A DNA stretch of 64,000 bases from Arthrobacter sp. Soil762 (GCF_001428335.1 NZ_LMSG01000022.1:16997-80996), one strand, 5' to 3'; positions 51,565 through 60,283 are shown, numbered from the stretch's first letter. The notes: a model not told the origin generated them from the sequence alone. Numbers and translations are program-made.

Positions 51565-52470
51565 TTAGGCGGGGACGCCAGCCTGTTCGGCCTGCATGCG
51601 CTGCTCTTCAAGCAGCCGGTGCCGGTCCGCACGGCGCTTCTCCTGGCGGTCCGGGTCCGGCACCGGGGAAGCGAGGAGCAGCCGCTGGGTGTAGGGGTGT
51701 TCGGGGTCGCGGGTGACGACGTCGGCCGGCCCCTGCTCCACAATTTCTCCGCGGTACATCACGGCTACACGGTGGCTGATGTGGCGGACGACGTCAAGGT
51801 CGTGGGAGACAAAAAGGTAGGACACCCCGGTGTCCTTCTGGATCTGCAGGAACAGATCCAGGACACGGGCCTGGGTGGAGAGGTCCAGAGCGCTGACAGG
51901 CTCATCACAGACGATGAGCTTCGGGGACAGTGCCAGTGCACGGGCGATGGCCACGCGCTGGCGCTGACCGCCGCTGAACTCCCGCGGGAGACGGTGGATG
52001 GCGTCCGACGGCAGGCCCACCTGGTCCAGGAGTTCCTTGACGCGCTTCTTGGCTGCTGCCTGTTCCATGCCCTGGACGCCCAGCGGTTCGGCAAGGATAT
52101 CGCCGATCTCCAGGGCAGGGTTCAGCGACGTGTACGGATCCTGGAAGACCACCTGCATGTCGCGGCTCAGGACACGGCGCTCCTTGCGGGTGGCCTGGCT
52201 GATGTCCTTGCCCTCGAACGTGATCTTGCCACCGCTCACGGGCGCGAGCCCCAGCACCGCCCGGCCGAGGGTGGTCTTGCCGGAGCCCGACTCCCCCACC
52301 AGGCCCAGGGTCTCGCCCTGGCCGATGCTGATGTTGATGTCCGTCAGGGCGCGGAATTTACGTGCCCGGAACCCTTTGCCGGCGTACTCCACCACCAGGT
52401 TGTCCACCCGAAGAAGTTTTTGGCGTGCCGGCGCTGATTCCGCGGCGCGCAAGGCTGCAGTTTCGGTCAC
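51565..52470 (-). CDS. Oligopeptide/dipeptide-type ABC transporter ATPase (OppF/DppF-like)
   Basis: 301 residues with a GTG start overlapping the upstream gene by 4 nt. Walker A GLVGESGSGKTTLGRAVL, Q-loop VFQDPYTSLNPALEIGD, signature EFSGGQRQRVAIARAL, Walker B LIVCDEPVSALD, and C-terminal HPYTQRLLLASPVPDPD are all present. It is the second ATPase of the importer whose other ATPase is fused to a permease in the gene before it. Substrate is given by the binding protein, not by this subunit. Confidence 0.93.
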   Translation of the reverse strand: MTETAALRAAESAPARQKLLRVDNLVVEYAGKGFRARKFRALTDINISIGQGETLGLVGESGSGKTTLGRAVLGLAPVSGGKITFEGKDISQATRKERRVLSRDMQVVFQDPYTSLNPALEIGDILAEPLGVQGMEQAAAKKRVKELLDQVGLPSDAIHRLPREFSGGQRQRVAIARALALSPKLIVCDEPVSALDLSTQARVLDLFLQIQKDTGVSYLFVSHDLDVVRHISHRVAVMYRGEIVEQGPADVVTRDPEHPYTQRLLLASPVPDPDRQEKRRADRHRLLEEQRMQAEQAGVPA

Positions 52471-54356
52471 AGTACGTTCTCCTTGGCAGTTGGTGACGCA
52501 GTTGCAGACGCAGCGGCCGACACGAGCATGGACATGGGTTCCTTGCCTTCGAGCATGGATGCCAGCAGGGTCTGGGTATAGCGTTCTTTCGGTTCGCGCA
52601 GGATTTCCCGCACGGGGCCTTCCTCCACGAGCCGGCCGTTCTGCATGACCACAACGCGGTCGCAGAGGTCGGCGACAACGCCGAAGTTGTGGGTCACCAG
52701 GATGACGCCGACGCCGAGCCGGCGCTGGAGGTCGCGGATGAGATCCAGGACATCGGCCTGGACAGTGACGTCAAGAGCCGTGGTGGGCTCATCGGCAATG
52801 ATCAGGTCCGGTTCGCAGCTGATGGCGCCGGCGATCAGCACGCGCTGGGCCATGCCGCCGGAGACCTCGTGGGGGTACGCCCTGAAAGTCCTGTCCGGGC
52901 TGACAATGCCGACGTCGGAGAGCAGCTTCATAGCCCGCGTGGTGGCTTCCGCCTTGGAGATTCCCAGGACCCGCACCATAGGCGTGACCAGCTGGTAGCC
53001 GATAGTGAAGGCCGGGTCCAGGTTGCTCATGGGTTCCTGCGGGATGTAGGAAATCCGTTTGCCGCGCAGCTTGGACAGGCGTTCCTGGCTGACCTTTTCG
53101 TCGCCTGGAGCGACGGTGTAGTTGCCATCGAACTGGATGGCCCCGCCGACGATGCGTGCGGTGTCCGGCAGCAGGCCCAGGATGGAGAAGGCGGTCTGGG
53201 ATTTGCCCGAACCGGATTCGCCTACGATGCCGAGGATTTCGCCGCGGTCAACGTGGAAGGAGACGTCGTCCACCACTTTCTTGATGGTGCCGTCTGCCTG
53301 GGGGTAGCCGACGCCGAGATTGGTTACCTTGACGAGGTGGTGTTCAGTTCCGGCCTCGACGGCGGCAATGGTCTTGCGCGCTGATTTGGTGGCGCTGGCT
53401 GTGGCAGCATCCTCGGCTTGATGGGCTTTCTGCCTGCGGTGCTTGATCTTTTCGCCGTCTTCCAGGGCGTCGCGGATGGCGTTGCCTAGGAGGACAAGGG
53501 CACCGATGGTCAGCGCCATGGCAAATGCAGGCCAGAAAAGCAGCGTCGGGGTGAGGTAGACGTTCTTGAAGCCTTCGCTGAGCATCACACCCCAGGTGGC
53601 CTTGGCCGGATCGCCCAGGCCCAGGAACTCGAGTCCGGACTGGATGGCGATGGCCACGCCGGCGATCGCCGCCGTCTGGATGATGATGGGCGCGCGGACC
53701 ACGGAGAAGATGTGGCGGGTGATGATGCTGAGGTCTGACAGCCCGGAGACGCGCGCGGCGTCAACGTAGAGCTCGTTGCGGACCGACTGCACCGCTGACC
53801 GCGTCAGGCGGAAGTAGGACGGGCTGATCAGCACACCGAACGCGATCATGGCAATCCACACTGACGGACCGAAAGCGGCCCGGATGGTCAGCAGGACGAT
53901 CAGGCCGGGGAGGCTCATGAGGATGCTGACAACCCAGTTGGAGACGGCTTCGAACTTGCCGGCGTAGTAGCCAGCCACGAGGCCGGCGGGCAGGCCGATC
54001 GCGATGGCGACGGCGGCGCACAGGAGTGCAGAACTTAGCGTCAGCTGTGCCCCGAAGAGCAGCCGGCTCCAGACGTCACGGCCTGAGCTGTCAGTGCCCA
54101 GGATGTTAACCGCATCCGGGGCTGCAAGAGTCTTGGAGATGTTGGCAAAGTTTTCGTCGAAGGGGGCCAGGACATCGGCGAAGATGGCCATGACGGCCAT
54201 GGTCAGAAGGATGGCGATGGCGATGATGCCCATGGGATTCTTGAACAGCCGTTTGAGGACTGTTGACCGGACGACAGTTCCGGTCTGGCCTGAGGTACCC
54301 GGTGCCGGCGTACCGGGTGCGGGTGTCAGGGCTGAGGTTTCGACGGACTCGGTCAC
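52467..54356 (-). CDS. ABC transporter permease-ATPase fusion (DppC + DppD type)
   Basis: 629 residues with a GTG start (MTESVETSALTPAPGTPAPG). Residues about 30-310 are a DppC-like permease with five to six spans and the EAA loop in YVDAARVSGLSDLSIITRHIFSVVRAP. A charged linker (about 310-345, HRRQKAHQAEDAATA) joins it to a DppD-like ATPase: Walker A GIVGESGSGKSQTAF, signature EVSGGMAQRVLIAGAI, Walker B LIIADEPTTALDV. The frame is continuous. This fixed one-to-one fusion is known in actinobacteria. The start overlaps dppB and the end overlaps dppF. Confidence 0.93.
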   Translation of the reverse strand: MTESVETSALTPAPGTPAPGTSGQTGTVVRSTVLKRLFKNPMGIIAIAILLTMAVMAIFADVLAPFDENFANISKTLAAPDAVNILGTDSSGRDVWSRLLFGAQLTLSSALLCAAVAIAIGLPAGLVAGYYAGKFEAVSNWVVSILMSLPGLIVLLTIRAAFGPSVWIAMIAFGVLISPSYFRLTRSAVQSVRNELYVDAARVSGLSDLSIITRHIFSVVRAPIIIQTAAIAGVAIAIQSGLEFLGLGDPAKATWGVMLSEGFKNVYLTPTLLFWPAFAMALTIGALVLLGNAIRDALEDGEKIKHRRQKAHQAEDAATASATKSARKTIAAVEAGTEHHLVKVTNLGVGYPQADGTIKKVVDDVSFHVDRGEILGIVGESGSGKSQTAFSILGLLPDTARIVGGAIQFDGNYTVAPGDEKVSQERLSKLRGKRISYIPQEPMSNLDPAFTIGYQLVTPMVRVLGISKAEATTRAMKLLSDVGIVSPDRTFRAYPHEVSGGMAQRVLIAGAISCEPDLIIADEPTTALDVTVQADVLDLIRDLQRRLGVGVILVTHNFGVVADLCDRVVVMQNGRLVEEGPVREILREPKERYTQTLLASMLEGKEPMSMLVSAAASATASPTAKENVL

Positions 54357-55294
54357 GAGGCACGCACCTTCGGGTTAAGCCAGCCGTTAAGCAGGTCAAC
54401 GATGAGGTTGACCACAATGACAACGGCGACGGTGTACATAACAACGCCCATGACCACTGGCTGGTCACTCTGGCTGGTGGCGGCTACGGCCAGCGGCCCC
54501 ATGCCGGGAAGGGCAAAGATCTGCTCGATGATGACCACACCGCCGAGCATTCCGATCAGCTGCAGGCTGAGCACGGTCAGGCCGGCCGGAGCGGCGCTGC
54601 GAAGGACGTGCTTGAACAGGACCTCGCGCTCACCGATGCCGCGGCTGCGCAGTGTGCGCACGTAATCGCGTTCGAGCTGCTTGATGACGGCGCTACGGAT
54701 CTGCTGGGCACCGCCGGTCACTCCGTTGATCAGCAAGGCGATCACCGGAAGGGTCAGGGAAAGGACCCAGGCGTCCGCGCCGACACCGGGGGAAATGGTG
54801 CTGGTGGCGGGGAACACGCCCATCTGGATGGCAAGGATGGTCACCAGGATGATGCCGATGACAAAGCCGGGGACGGAATCGCCGATGATGGCACCGATCT
54901 GGACCACACGGTCCACCCAGCCGCGCTTTACTGCCGCGGCGACGCCGATGAGGGTGGCGATGATGGAGATCAGGACCATGGCCGCAATCACCATGGTCAT
55001 GGTCACCGGAATGCGCGTGGCGAGGGCGCTGGAGACGGGTTCAGAGGTGAACCAGGATGTGCCCAGGTCCCCCTGCAGGGCGCCCGTGAGCCAGCTGAAG
55101 TAGCGGGTGATGATGGGCTGGTCGAGCCCCAACTCGGCTTCCTTCACGGCCAGCTGATCCGGCGTGGCCTGGTCGCCCAGGATGTTCCGCGCAATGCTGC
55201 CGCTCGATACGTACAGCAGGGAAAAAACGAGGATCGAGACGGCGAACAGGACTACGAGTCCGCTGCCGAGGCGTTTAAGGATGAAAGTGATCAT
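54353..55294 (-). CDS. ABC transporter permease (DppB type)
   Basis: 313 residues starting MITFILKRLGSGLVVLFAVS. The first span lies at about 9-28, then an external loop with SSGSIARNILGDQATPDQLAVKEAELGLDQPIITRYFSWLTGALQGDLG, typical of DppB/OppB. Further spans follow, and the EAA motif is RDYVRTLRSRGIGEREVLFKHVLRSAAP. It pairs with the permease half of the fusion protein. It lies 15 nt after the binding-protein gene. Confidence 0.93.
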   Translation of the reverse strand: MITFILKRLGSGLVVLFAVSILVFSLLYVSSGSIARNILGDQATPDQLAVKEAELGLDQPIITRYFSWLTGALQGDLGTSWFTSEPVSSALATRIPVTMTMVIAAMVLISIIATLIGVAAAVKRGWVDRVVQIGAIIGDSVPGFVIGIILVTILAIQMGVFPATSTISPGVGADAWVLSLTLPVIALLINGVTGGAQQIRSAVIKQLERDYVRTLRSRGIGEREVLFKHVLRSAAPAGLTVLSLQLIGMLGGVVIIEQIFALPGMGPLAVAATSQSDQPVVMGVVMYTVAVVIVVNLIVDLLNGWLNPKVRAS

Positions 55295-55309
55295 TGCGGC
55301 TAACCCGGA

Positions 55310-56836
55310 TTACTTCGCGGGCGAGTAGTTGTAGATCGAAGGAACGGCCTGCTGGACCTGCGGTTCCACGGTGATCTTGGAGTTGTGGTAGTACATCTGG
55401 TTCACGCGGAACATCGGGGCGAACCAGGCCTGCTCCACCACGTACTTGTTGACTTCCTGGGCCAGCTTGCCAGCGTCCTTGCCGCCGGTCTCGACTGCAT
55501 CGATCTTGGCCTGCAGCTCGGGAGTGGTGTTCTTGAATGGGTTGTAGAGGGCCTTCGTGGAGACGATCTGGTTGGTGGCAACCCACGGCTCACCCTGGAA
55601 GAGGGAGAAGAACATGGTGGTGAACTTCTGGGCGGCGACATCGCTGGTGAACGTGTTGGTGATGGCGGCACCAATGTTCACGGTGATTCCAACGTCCGCC
55701 AGCTGCTGCTTGATCACTGCGAGCTGGGTTTCCCAGCCCGGAACCGACGGGATGTCGAGGACGACGCCGGTCTCGTAGCCGGCTTCCTTCAGGAGCGACT
55801 TGGCCTTGGCCGGATCGTAGCTGTAGTAGTTCTCCAGCTCTTCGGTCCATGCACCGCTGGCCTTGCCGAACGGCTGCGACGTGGGGGTGCCCTGGCCCAT
55901 CAGGACCTGGTCCAGGATGGTCTTGCGGTCAAAGGCGTAGTTGATCGCCTGGCGGACCTTGACGTTCCCAAGCGCGGGGTTCTTGGTACCGTCGCGGTCC
56001 ATCAGCAGGAGACCCTGCCAGTCCACCTCGGTGGCGACCAGGTTCATCTTGGCGCCTTCGGCCTGCTTGCCGGTCTTGGGGTCCAGCAGCGTGGCGTCCA
56101 CCTGGCCCGAAACGAGGGCGTTGGTGCGGGCGGTCAGGTCAATCAGGATCTTGAAGGTGACCTTCTCGAACTTCTGGAGGTCCTTGTTCCAGTAGTCCTT
56201 GCGTGCGGTGAACACCGACTGCGAGTCCTTGACTGTGGCGGCCTTGTCCATGACATACGGGCCGCTGCCTACGGGCTCGGTCTTGATGGCGTCAGTGCCC
56301 AGCGCTTTGGGGCTGCCCATCAGGCCGGCGGCCTGGCTGAGGTAGAACTCCAGGGACGGATCCGGGGCGGTCAGGTTCAGTTCGATCGTGTCGGCATCAA
56401 CAACGGCGACGTCGGAGACGGCCGTCAGCTGGGCCATCTGCGGGCCGTTGGCCTTCTTGAAGTGGTCCATGTTGGCCTTGGCGGCCTCAGCGTCGAACTT
56501 TGCGCCGTCGCTGAAGGTCACGTCCGTGCGGAGGTCAACGGTGAGCTTGGTGTTGGTCTCGTTGTACTTCCACGCGGTGGCCAGCATGGGGCTGAGCTTG
56601 CCGTCCGGTTCCCGCAGGATCAGGGAGTCGTACGCTGCCTGGTAAGGCTGGAGATAGTGACCGACGTGGGCCTGTGCCGGGTCCCAGGAGCGGAGTTCCT
56701 GAACTGCACCCAGTGTCAGCGTCGCTGTTTTGGCAGCTGCCGCACCGGTGCCTGCGGCGCCGCCGCCGCAGGCGGTCAGCGCCAGTCCTGCACTGACGAG
56801 AATGGCGGCTGCTGCCGCCTTGGGACCTAACTTCAT
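55310..56836 (-). CDS. Extracellular solute-binding lipoprotein, family 5 (oligopeptide-type)
   Basis: 508 residues starting MKLGPKAAAAAILVSAGLALTACGG, with AGGAG 7 nt upstream. Lipobox LTAC gives Cys about 23. The mature SBP_bac_5 fold has LTLGAVQELRSWDPAQAHVGHYLQPYQAAYDSL, LTVDLRTDVTFSDGAKFDAE, VRQAINYAFDRKTIL and MFRVNQMYYHNSKITVEP. The family binds peptides, nickel, opines or oligosaccharides. The neighbouring sugar enzymes and LacI operators make a glycoside or oligosaccharide more likely here. Two operators lie 102-119 and 171-186 nt upstream. Confidence 0.92.
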   Translation of the reverse strand: MKLGPKAAAAAILVSAGLALTACGGGAAGTGAAAAKTATLTLGAVQELRSWDPAQAHVGHYLQPYQAAYDSLILREPDGKLSPMLATAWKYNETNTKLTVDLRTDVTFSDGAKFDAEAAKANMDHFKKANGPQMAQLTAVSDVAVVDADTIELNLTAPDPSLEFYLSQAAGLMGSPKALGTDAIKTEPVGSGPYVMDKAATVKDSQSVFTARKDYWNKDLQKFEKVTFKILIDLTARTNALVSGQVDATLLDPKTGKQAEGAKMNLVATEVDWQGLLLMDRDGTKNPALGNVKVRQAINYAFDRKTILDQVLMGQGTPTSQPFGKASGAWTEELENYYSYDPAKAKSLLKEAGYETGVVLDIPSVPGWETQLAVIKQQLADVGITVNIGAAITNTFTSDVAAQKFTTMFFSLFQGEPWVATNQIVSTKALYNPFKNTTPELQAKIDAVETGGKDAGKLAQEVNKYVVEQAWFAPMFRVNQMYYHNSKITVEPQVQQAVPSIYNYSPAK

Positions 56837-56937
56837 TGTTGGCTCCTGAATCTGTGGAACGTGGGAGTTGCGAATTCGGCCGGTGTGGCGTGGACCACAT
56901 CGGCCTTCGAGATTCAGAGTACGCATAATTGCCAACT

Positions 56938-56955
56938 TTGGCAACCGATTGTCAA
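56938..56955. promoter_or_regulatory. LacI-type operator, proximal site of the ABC importer operon
   Basis: TTGGCAACCGATTGTCAA, with AATTGCCAAC immediately to the left and TTGTTGCAATC to the right as further half-sites. This AT-rich stretch should contain the binding-protein promoter. Confidence 0.8.
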
Positions 56956-57006
56956 TATTGTTGCAATCTTAGCGAAAATGGCCGCAAATGAAACGACCTA
57001 AGGGTA

Positions 57007-57022
57007 TTCAACCGGTTGCCAC
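57007..57022. promoter_or_regulatory. LacI-type operator, distal site of the ABC importer operon
   Basis: TTCAACCGGTTGCCAC. It lies 8 nt beyond the 57030 stop, about 67 nt (centre to centre) from the proximal site. A pair of sites could allow repression by looping. Confidence 0.7.
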
Positions 57023-57029
57023 CAGAGGA

Positions 57030-58043
57030 TTAGGAAACCGTCGCCACCGCGTCCTGGTAGCTCTGGCGGTAGATCTCCTTGACGATTTTCAGAGACTTCT
57101 CGGCCTCTTCGGGGTTGATCCAGAACGGGCCCTCGTCACCAAGCCGGGCATAGAAGTCACTGATCAGCAGTTCATGCGAGACGCCCCAGTAGGCGCGCCC
57201 GCCGGACTCCACCACACGCTCGGGGACCACATCCACGCGGCCGTCCGCATAGGTGACGGTCATGTCCCCACGAAGGCTGAGAGTCGCTTTTTCCGTGACA
57301 ATGTCCAGCGTGACCGGCGCATTGACCGCGTTGGCCAGGGTGGCATAAAAGGCGCTGCGCGCACCGTTGGCGTGTTCGGCAACAAACTCCGCGGTGTCCT
57401 CCACCTCAATGGTCTCGCCCAGGAACCTGGTTGCGGCATTGCCGGACAACGAAACGACGTCACCCACCAGCCACTGCAGCAGGTCAACGGTATGGATGGC
57501 CTGGTTCATCATGAGCCCGCCACCGCCCCCCGCCCAGGTTCCGCGCCACGGCCGGCTGAGGTAATAGTCCGCGTCACGGTGCCAAAGCACCGTTGCTGAA
57601 GCCCCAAACACCGCGCCCAGTTCGCCGGAGGAAAGCAGGGCGTGCATCGCCTGCGAGGTGGCGTTGTAGCGGTTCTGGAAGCAGACGGCGATCTTGGCGG
57701 TTGATAGTTTGGCGGCCGCCACGAGCCGGCGGCCCTCCTCGAGCGTGTGCGCCAGCGGCTTTTCCACAATCACATTCACATCGCGTTCAAGGCAGTCCGC
57801 CGCGATGGAGGCATGCATGTTGTGCGGCGTCGTAATGTGCACAACATCCGGGCCGATGGCCTCGATCAGGCTGAGGTGATCCGGGAAACCCGGGACGCCG
57901 TAGGCGGCCACAGCTGCCGCAAGGCGGCCGGGATCTGAGTCACAGACCCCGGCCAGCCGCGCGCCGTCGAGCTTTGCGATGGCCTCAAAGTGCACTGCCG
58001 ACACATCGCCGCAACCGATAACTGCGGCCTTGAGGCCGGTCAC
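57030..58043 (-). CDS. Gfo/Idh/MocA family oxidoreductase, second copy
   Basis: 337 residues with a GTG start overlapping the upstream isomerase stop by 4 nt. Rossmann fold LKAAVIGCGDVSAVHFEAIAKLDGARLAGVCDSDPG, HITTPHNMHASIAADCLERDVNVIVEKPLAHTLEE (EKP motif), and the barrel-side motif GTWAGGGGGLMMNQAIHTVDLLQWLVGDV are all intact. It is the shorter paralogue of 49436-50602. It acts with the isomerase encoded just before it, probably on a sugar brought in by the importer. Confidence 0.9.
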   Translation of the reverse strand: MTGLKAAVIGCGDVSAVHFEAIAKLDGARLAGVCDSDPGRLAAAVAAYGVPGFPDHLSLIEAIGPDVVHITTPHNMHASIAADCLERDVNVIVEKPLAHTLEEGRRLVAAAKLSTAKIAVCFQNRYNATSQAMHALLSSGELGAVFGASATVLWHRDADYYLSRPWRGTWAGGGGGLMMNQAIHTVDLLQWLVGDVVSLSGNAATRFLGETIEVEDTAEFVAEHANGARSAFYATLANAVNAPVTLDIVTEKATLSLRGDMTVTYADGRVDVVPERVVESGGRAYWGVSHELLISDFYARLGDEGPFWINPEEAEKSLKIVKEIYRQSYQDAVATVS

Positions 58044-58900
58044 GAAAGTTCGATTCCGTTCTTGGCAGCAAGGACCGCGAAGGCGCGCGCGGCCATGCCG
58101 AACGCAACTGGCCCGGAGAAGCCGCCCAGTTCGTGGTGGCTGGCGAGGTGGGGTTCGAGTGAGGCAAAGCCTGCGTAACCGTCTGCCTTCAGGGCAGCAA
58201 TGGTGGCGTCCAGTTCGCCGTCGCCATGGCCGGAAGGCACAACCTCACCCGTGGCCATGATGGCGTCCTTGACCTGGAGGTATTCGAGGTAGGGGCGGAG
58301 CATGGCGTAGCCATCGGTGTAGGGCCGGACGCCAACCTGGACGAAGTTGGCGTTGTCCCAGGCGACGCGCAGTGCGGGAGAGTCCACGGACTCCATGATG
58401 TCCAGGACGCGCTGCGGCGTATCGCCGTAGATGTCCTTTTCGTTCTCGTGCAGGAGTACGACGCCGGCGCTTACGGCTTCAGCGGCCAGTGCCCGCATGC
58501 GCGTGATGACGTCGTCGCGGATTTCCTCCGGCGTCTGGGTTTCACTCCGGTAGAAGGAGAAGATCCGGATGTATTTGGTATCCAAGCCCTCGGCTACGGA
58601 GATGATCTGGCGGAGGCGCTCCACCTCGTGCTCCACGGGCAGGCTGATGTCCACCTTGCCGATGGGGCTGGCCACGGCTGAGACCTTCAGGCCTTTGGCG
58701 TCCAGGAGTTCCTTGAGGTCGGCTACCTGCTCAGGCGTCATTTCTGAGACATTGACGCCCCAGGCGCTGCGTACTTCGATGTAGTTCGCGCCGAGCGCCA
58801 GCAGGACAGCAGCCTGGATGGCGGGGTCCGGATCCACTTCATCGCCGAATCCTGAGAGCGTCCAGACGGTGCTGGCTGCTTCGGTTGTTGCTTCGGTCAC
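58040..58900 (-). CDS. Sugar phosphate isomerase/epimerase, second copy
   Basis: 286 residues with a GTG start (MTEATTEAASTVWTLSG), AAGGAG 8 nt upstream. TIM-barrel sites are VVLLHENEKDIYGD, LRVAWDNANFVQVG, EYLQVKDAIMATGEVVPSGHGDGELDATIAALK and ASLEPHLASHHELGGFSGP. The Glu, Asp, His and Glu set fits a divalent-metal isomerase of the AP-endonuclease-2-like family. First gene of its transcript, with an operator 112 nt upstream between it and the divergent LacI gene. Confidence 0.88.
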   Translation of the reverse strand: MTEATTEAASTVWTLSGFGDEVDPDPAIQAAVLLALGANYIEVRSAWGVNVSEMTPEQVADLKELLDAKGLKVSAVASPIGKVDISLPVEHEVERLRQIISVAEGLDTKYIRIFSFYRSETQTPEEIRDDVITRMRALAAEAVSAGVVLLHENEKDIYGDTPQRVLDIMESVDSPALRVAWDNANFVQVGVRPYTDGYAMLRPYLEYLQVKDAIMATGEVVPSGHGDGELDATIAALKADGYAGFASLEPHLASHHELGGFSGPVAFGMAARAFAVLAAKNGIELS

Positions 58901-59011
58901 GGGAATCTCCTTAGGTATGCCCGCGACGGGACAGCCTTGGTGCCGCTCCGGCGCGCGGGTGACTCAGTTCACAAAAAGTGTTGCCCTAAGTCTAGACACG
59001 TCAACTGTTAA

Positions 59012-59027
59012 TGACAACCGATTGCCA
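59012..59027. promoter_or_regulatory. LacI-type operator in the divergent isomerase/LacI region
   Basis: TGACAACCGATTGCCA, with further TTGC-type half-sites to the right (GATTGCATGC, TGTGGCAATC). It can serve both the isomerase transcript and autoregulation of the LacI gene. Confidence 0.8.
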
Positions 59028-59115
59028 AATGATTGCATGCTGTGGCAATCTAGGTGCTACAGGGCTGTGGCAACCGTCACAAGCCCCTGTCATCCCGTTC
59101 AGTGAGGAGCGCGCC

Positions 59116-60138
59116 ATGGCGATGCAAGCAGCCGGAACAGACCGCCCTGCCACCATCCACGACATCGCCGCGATCTGCGGCGTGGCCGCCTCCACCGTGT
59201 CCCGCGCACTTTCCACTCCGGACCGGGTCAACATCCGAACCCGCGCCCGCATCGAAGCCGCGGCGGCCGAGCTGAACTACACGCCGAACAGCCAGGCGAA
59301 GGCGCTGAGCTCCGGCCGCACCGGCGCCGTCGGCGTCCTGGTGCCTGACATCACCAACCCGTTCTATTTTGACCTCATCCGGGGCACCCAGCTGCAGCTC
59401 AAGGCGGCCGGTTATACCCAGCTGCTGGTGGACACGGAAGAGTCCGACGAGGTGGAGGCCTCCACCATGGAGCAGCTGCGCAAGAGCGCTGACGGCATCA
59501 TCGTCGCCGCGTCCAGGCTCAGCGACGAGGCGCTGCTGGCCGCGGCCGCCAGGATTCCCATGGTGACCATCAACCGCGACGTAGCCGGCGTTCCCGCCGT
59601 CGTGATTGACACGCCGTCCGCCACCAGCCAGGCGCTGGACCACCTGATTTCCCTCGGCCACACCCGCATCGCCTACATGGCGGGCCCCCTCACGTCTCAA
59701 TCCAGCACTCTTCGATGGAATGCGCTGTCGGCTGCCGCGGAGGACCGCGGCGTGGAGGTGCGCAGGCTGGGCCCGTTCGCCCCCAAGACACAATCAGGTG
59801 CCGCCGCGGCAGATGCGGCCGTGCACTCCGGCGTCACCGCGTGCATTGCCTTCAACGACCTCATCGCCATCGGTATGCTCCAGCGGCTGCGCGAACGCGG
59901 CATCCGGGTCCCGGAGGACATCAGCGTGGTGGGCTGCGACGACATCTTCGGCGCGGACTTCTGCAATCCCCCGCTGACCACCATGGCTTCGCCGATCGAA
60001 CAGGCCGGCCGGGTGGCCGTGTCCATGCTCCTGGCCCAGCTCAACCCGCTGGCGGGCGGTGGCAGCCGCAGCCGTTCCCTGATGCCTACGCATCTCACGG
60101 TCCGCGGCTCAACCGGAGCGGCACCGGGAACGCTGTAG
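59116..60138 (+). CDS. LacI-family transcriptional regulator (importer locus)
   Basis: 340 residues starting MAMQAAGTDRPATIHDIAAI, with GAGGAG 8 nt before the ATG. The DNA-binding part is TIHDIAAICGVAASTVSRALSTPDRVNIRTRARIEAAAAELNYTPNSQAKAL at about 13-65. The effector domain includes GVLVPDITNPFYFDLIRG and SVVGCDDIFGADFCNPPLTTMASP. Divergent from the isomerase/MocA pair across the operator at 59012. It is paralogous to 48269-49330 and likely recognises almost the same site. Confidence 0.94.
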   Translation: MAMQAAGTDRPATIHDIAAICGVAASTVSRALSTPDRVNIRTRARIEAAAAELNYTPNSQAKALSSGRTGAVGVLVPDITNPFYFDLIRGTQLQLKAAGYTQLLVDTEESDEVEASTMEQLRKSADGIIVAASRLSDEALLAAAARIPMVTINRDVAGVPAVVIDTPSATSQALDHLISLGHTRIAYMAGPLTSQSSTLRWNALSAAAEDRGVEVRRLGPFAPKTQSGAAAADAAVHSGVTACIAFNDLIAIGMLQRLRERGIRVPEDISVVGCDDIFGADFCNPPLTTMASPIEQAGRVAVSMLLAQLNPLAGGGSRSRSLMPTHLTVRGSTGAAPGTL

Positions 60139-60142
60139 GTCC

Positions 60143-60214
60143 GGGGCCCCAAGTGTCCGTTCGCGCTGAGTACTCAAGTGTCCGTTCGCGCGGGGCCCCA
60201 AGTGTCCGTTCGCG
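60143..60214 (+). repeat. Three direct repeats with core CAAGTGTCCGTTCGCG
   Basis: Copies end at 60165, 60190 and 60214, and the first and third are preceded by GGGGCCC. They are spaced 25 and 24 bp apart. Just beyond, GTGGACAC occurs twice (about 60216 and 60237) as the inverse of GTGTCC. It lies between the LacI stop and nadE. Function unknown. Confidence 0.75.
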
Positions 60215-60283
60215 GGTGGACACGTGGGTGGTTCGGGTGGACACAGTTGAGCGTTGTTGACAGGGCTGACTAGGCTGGATCAC

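Noticed and set aside
60143..60214. Possible CRISPR array
   Set aside because: Only three short repeats with 8-9 bp between cores, no spacers of normal length and no cas genes.
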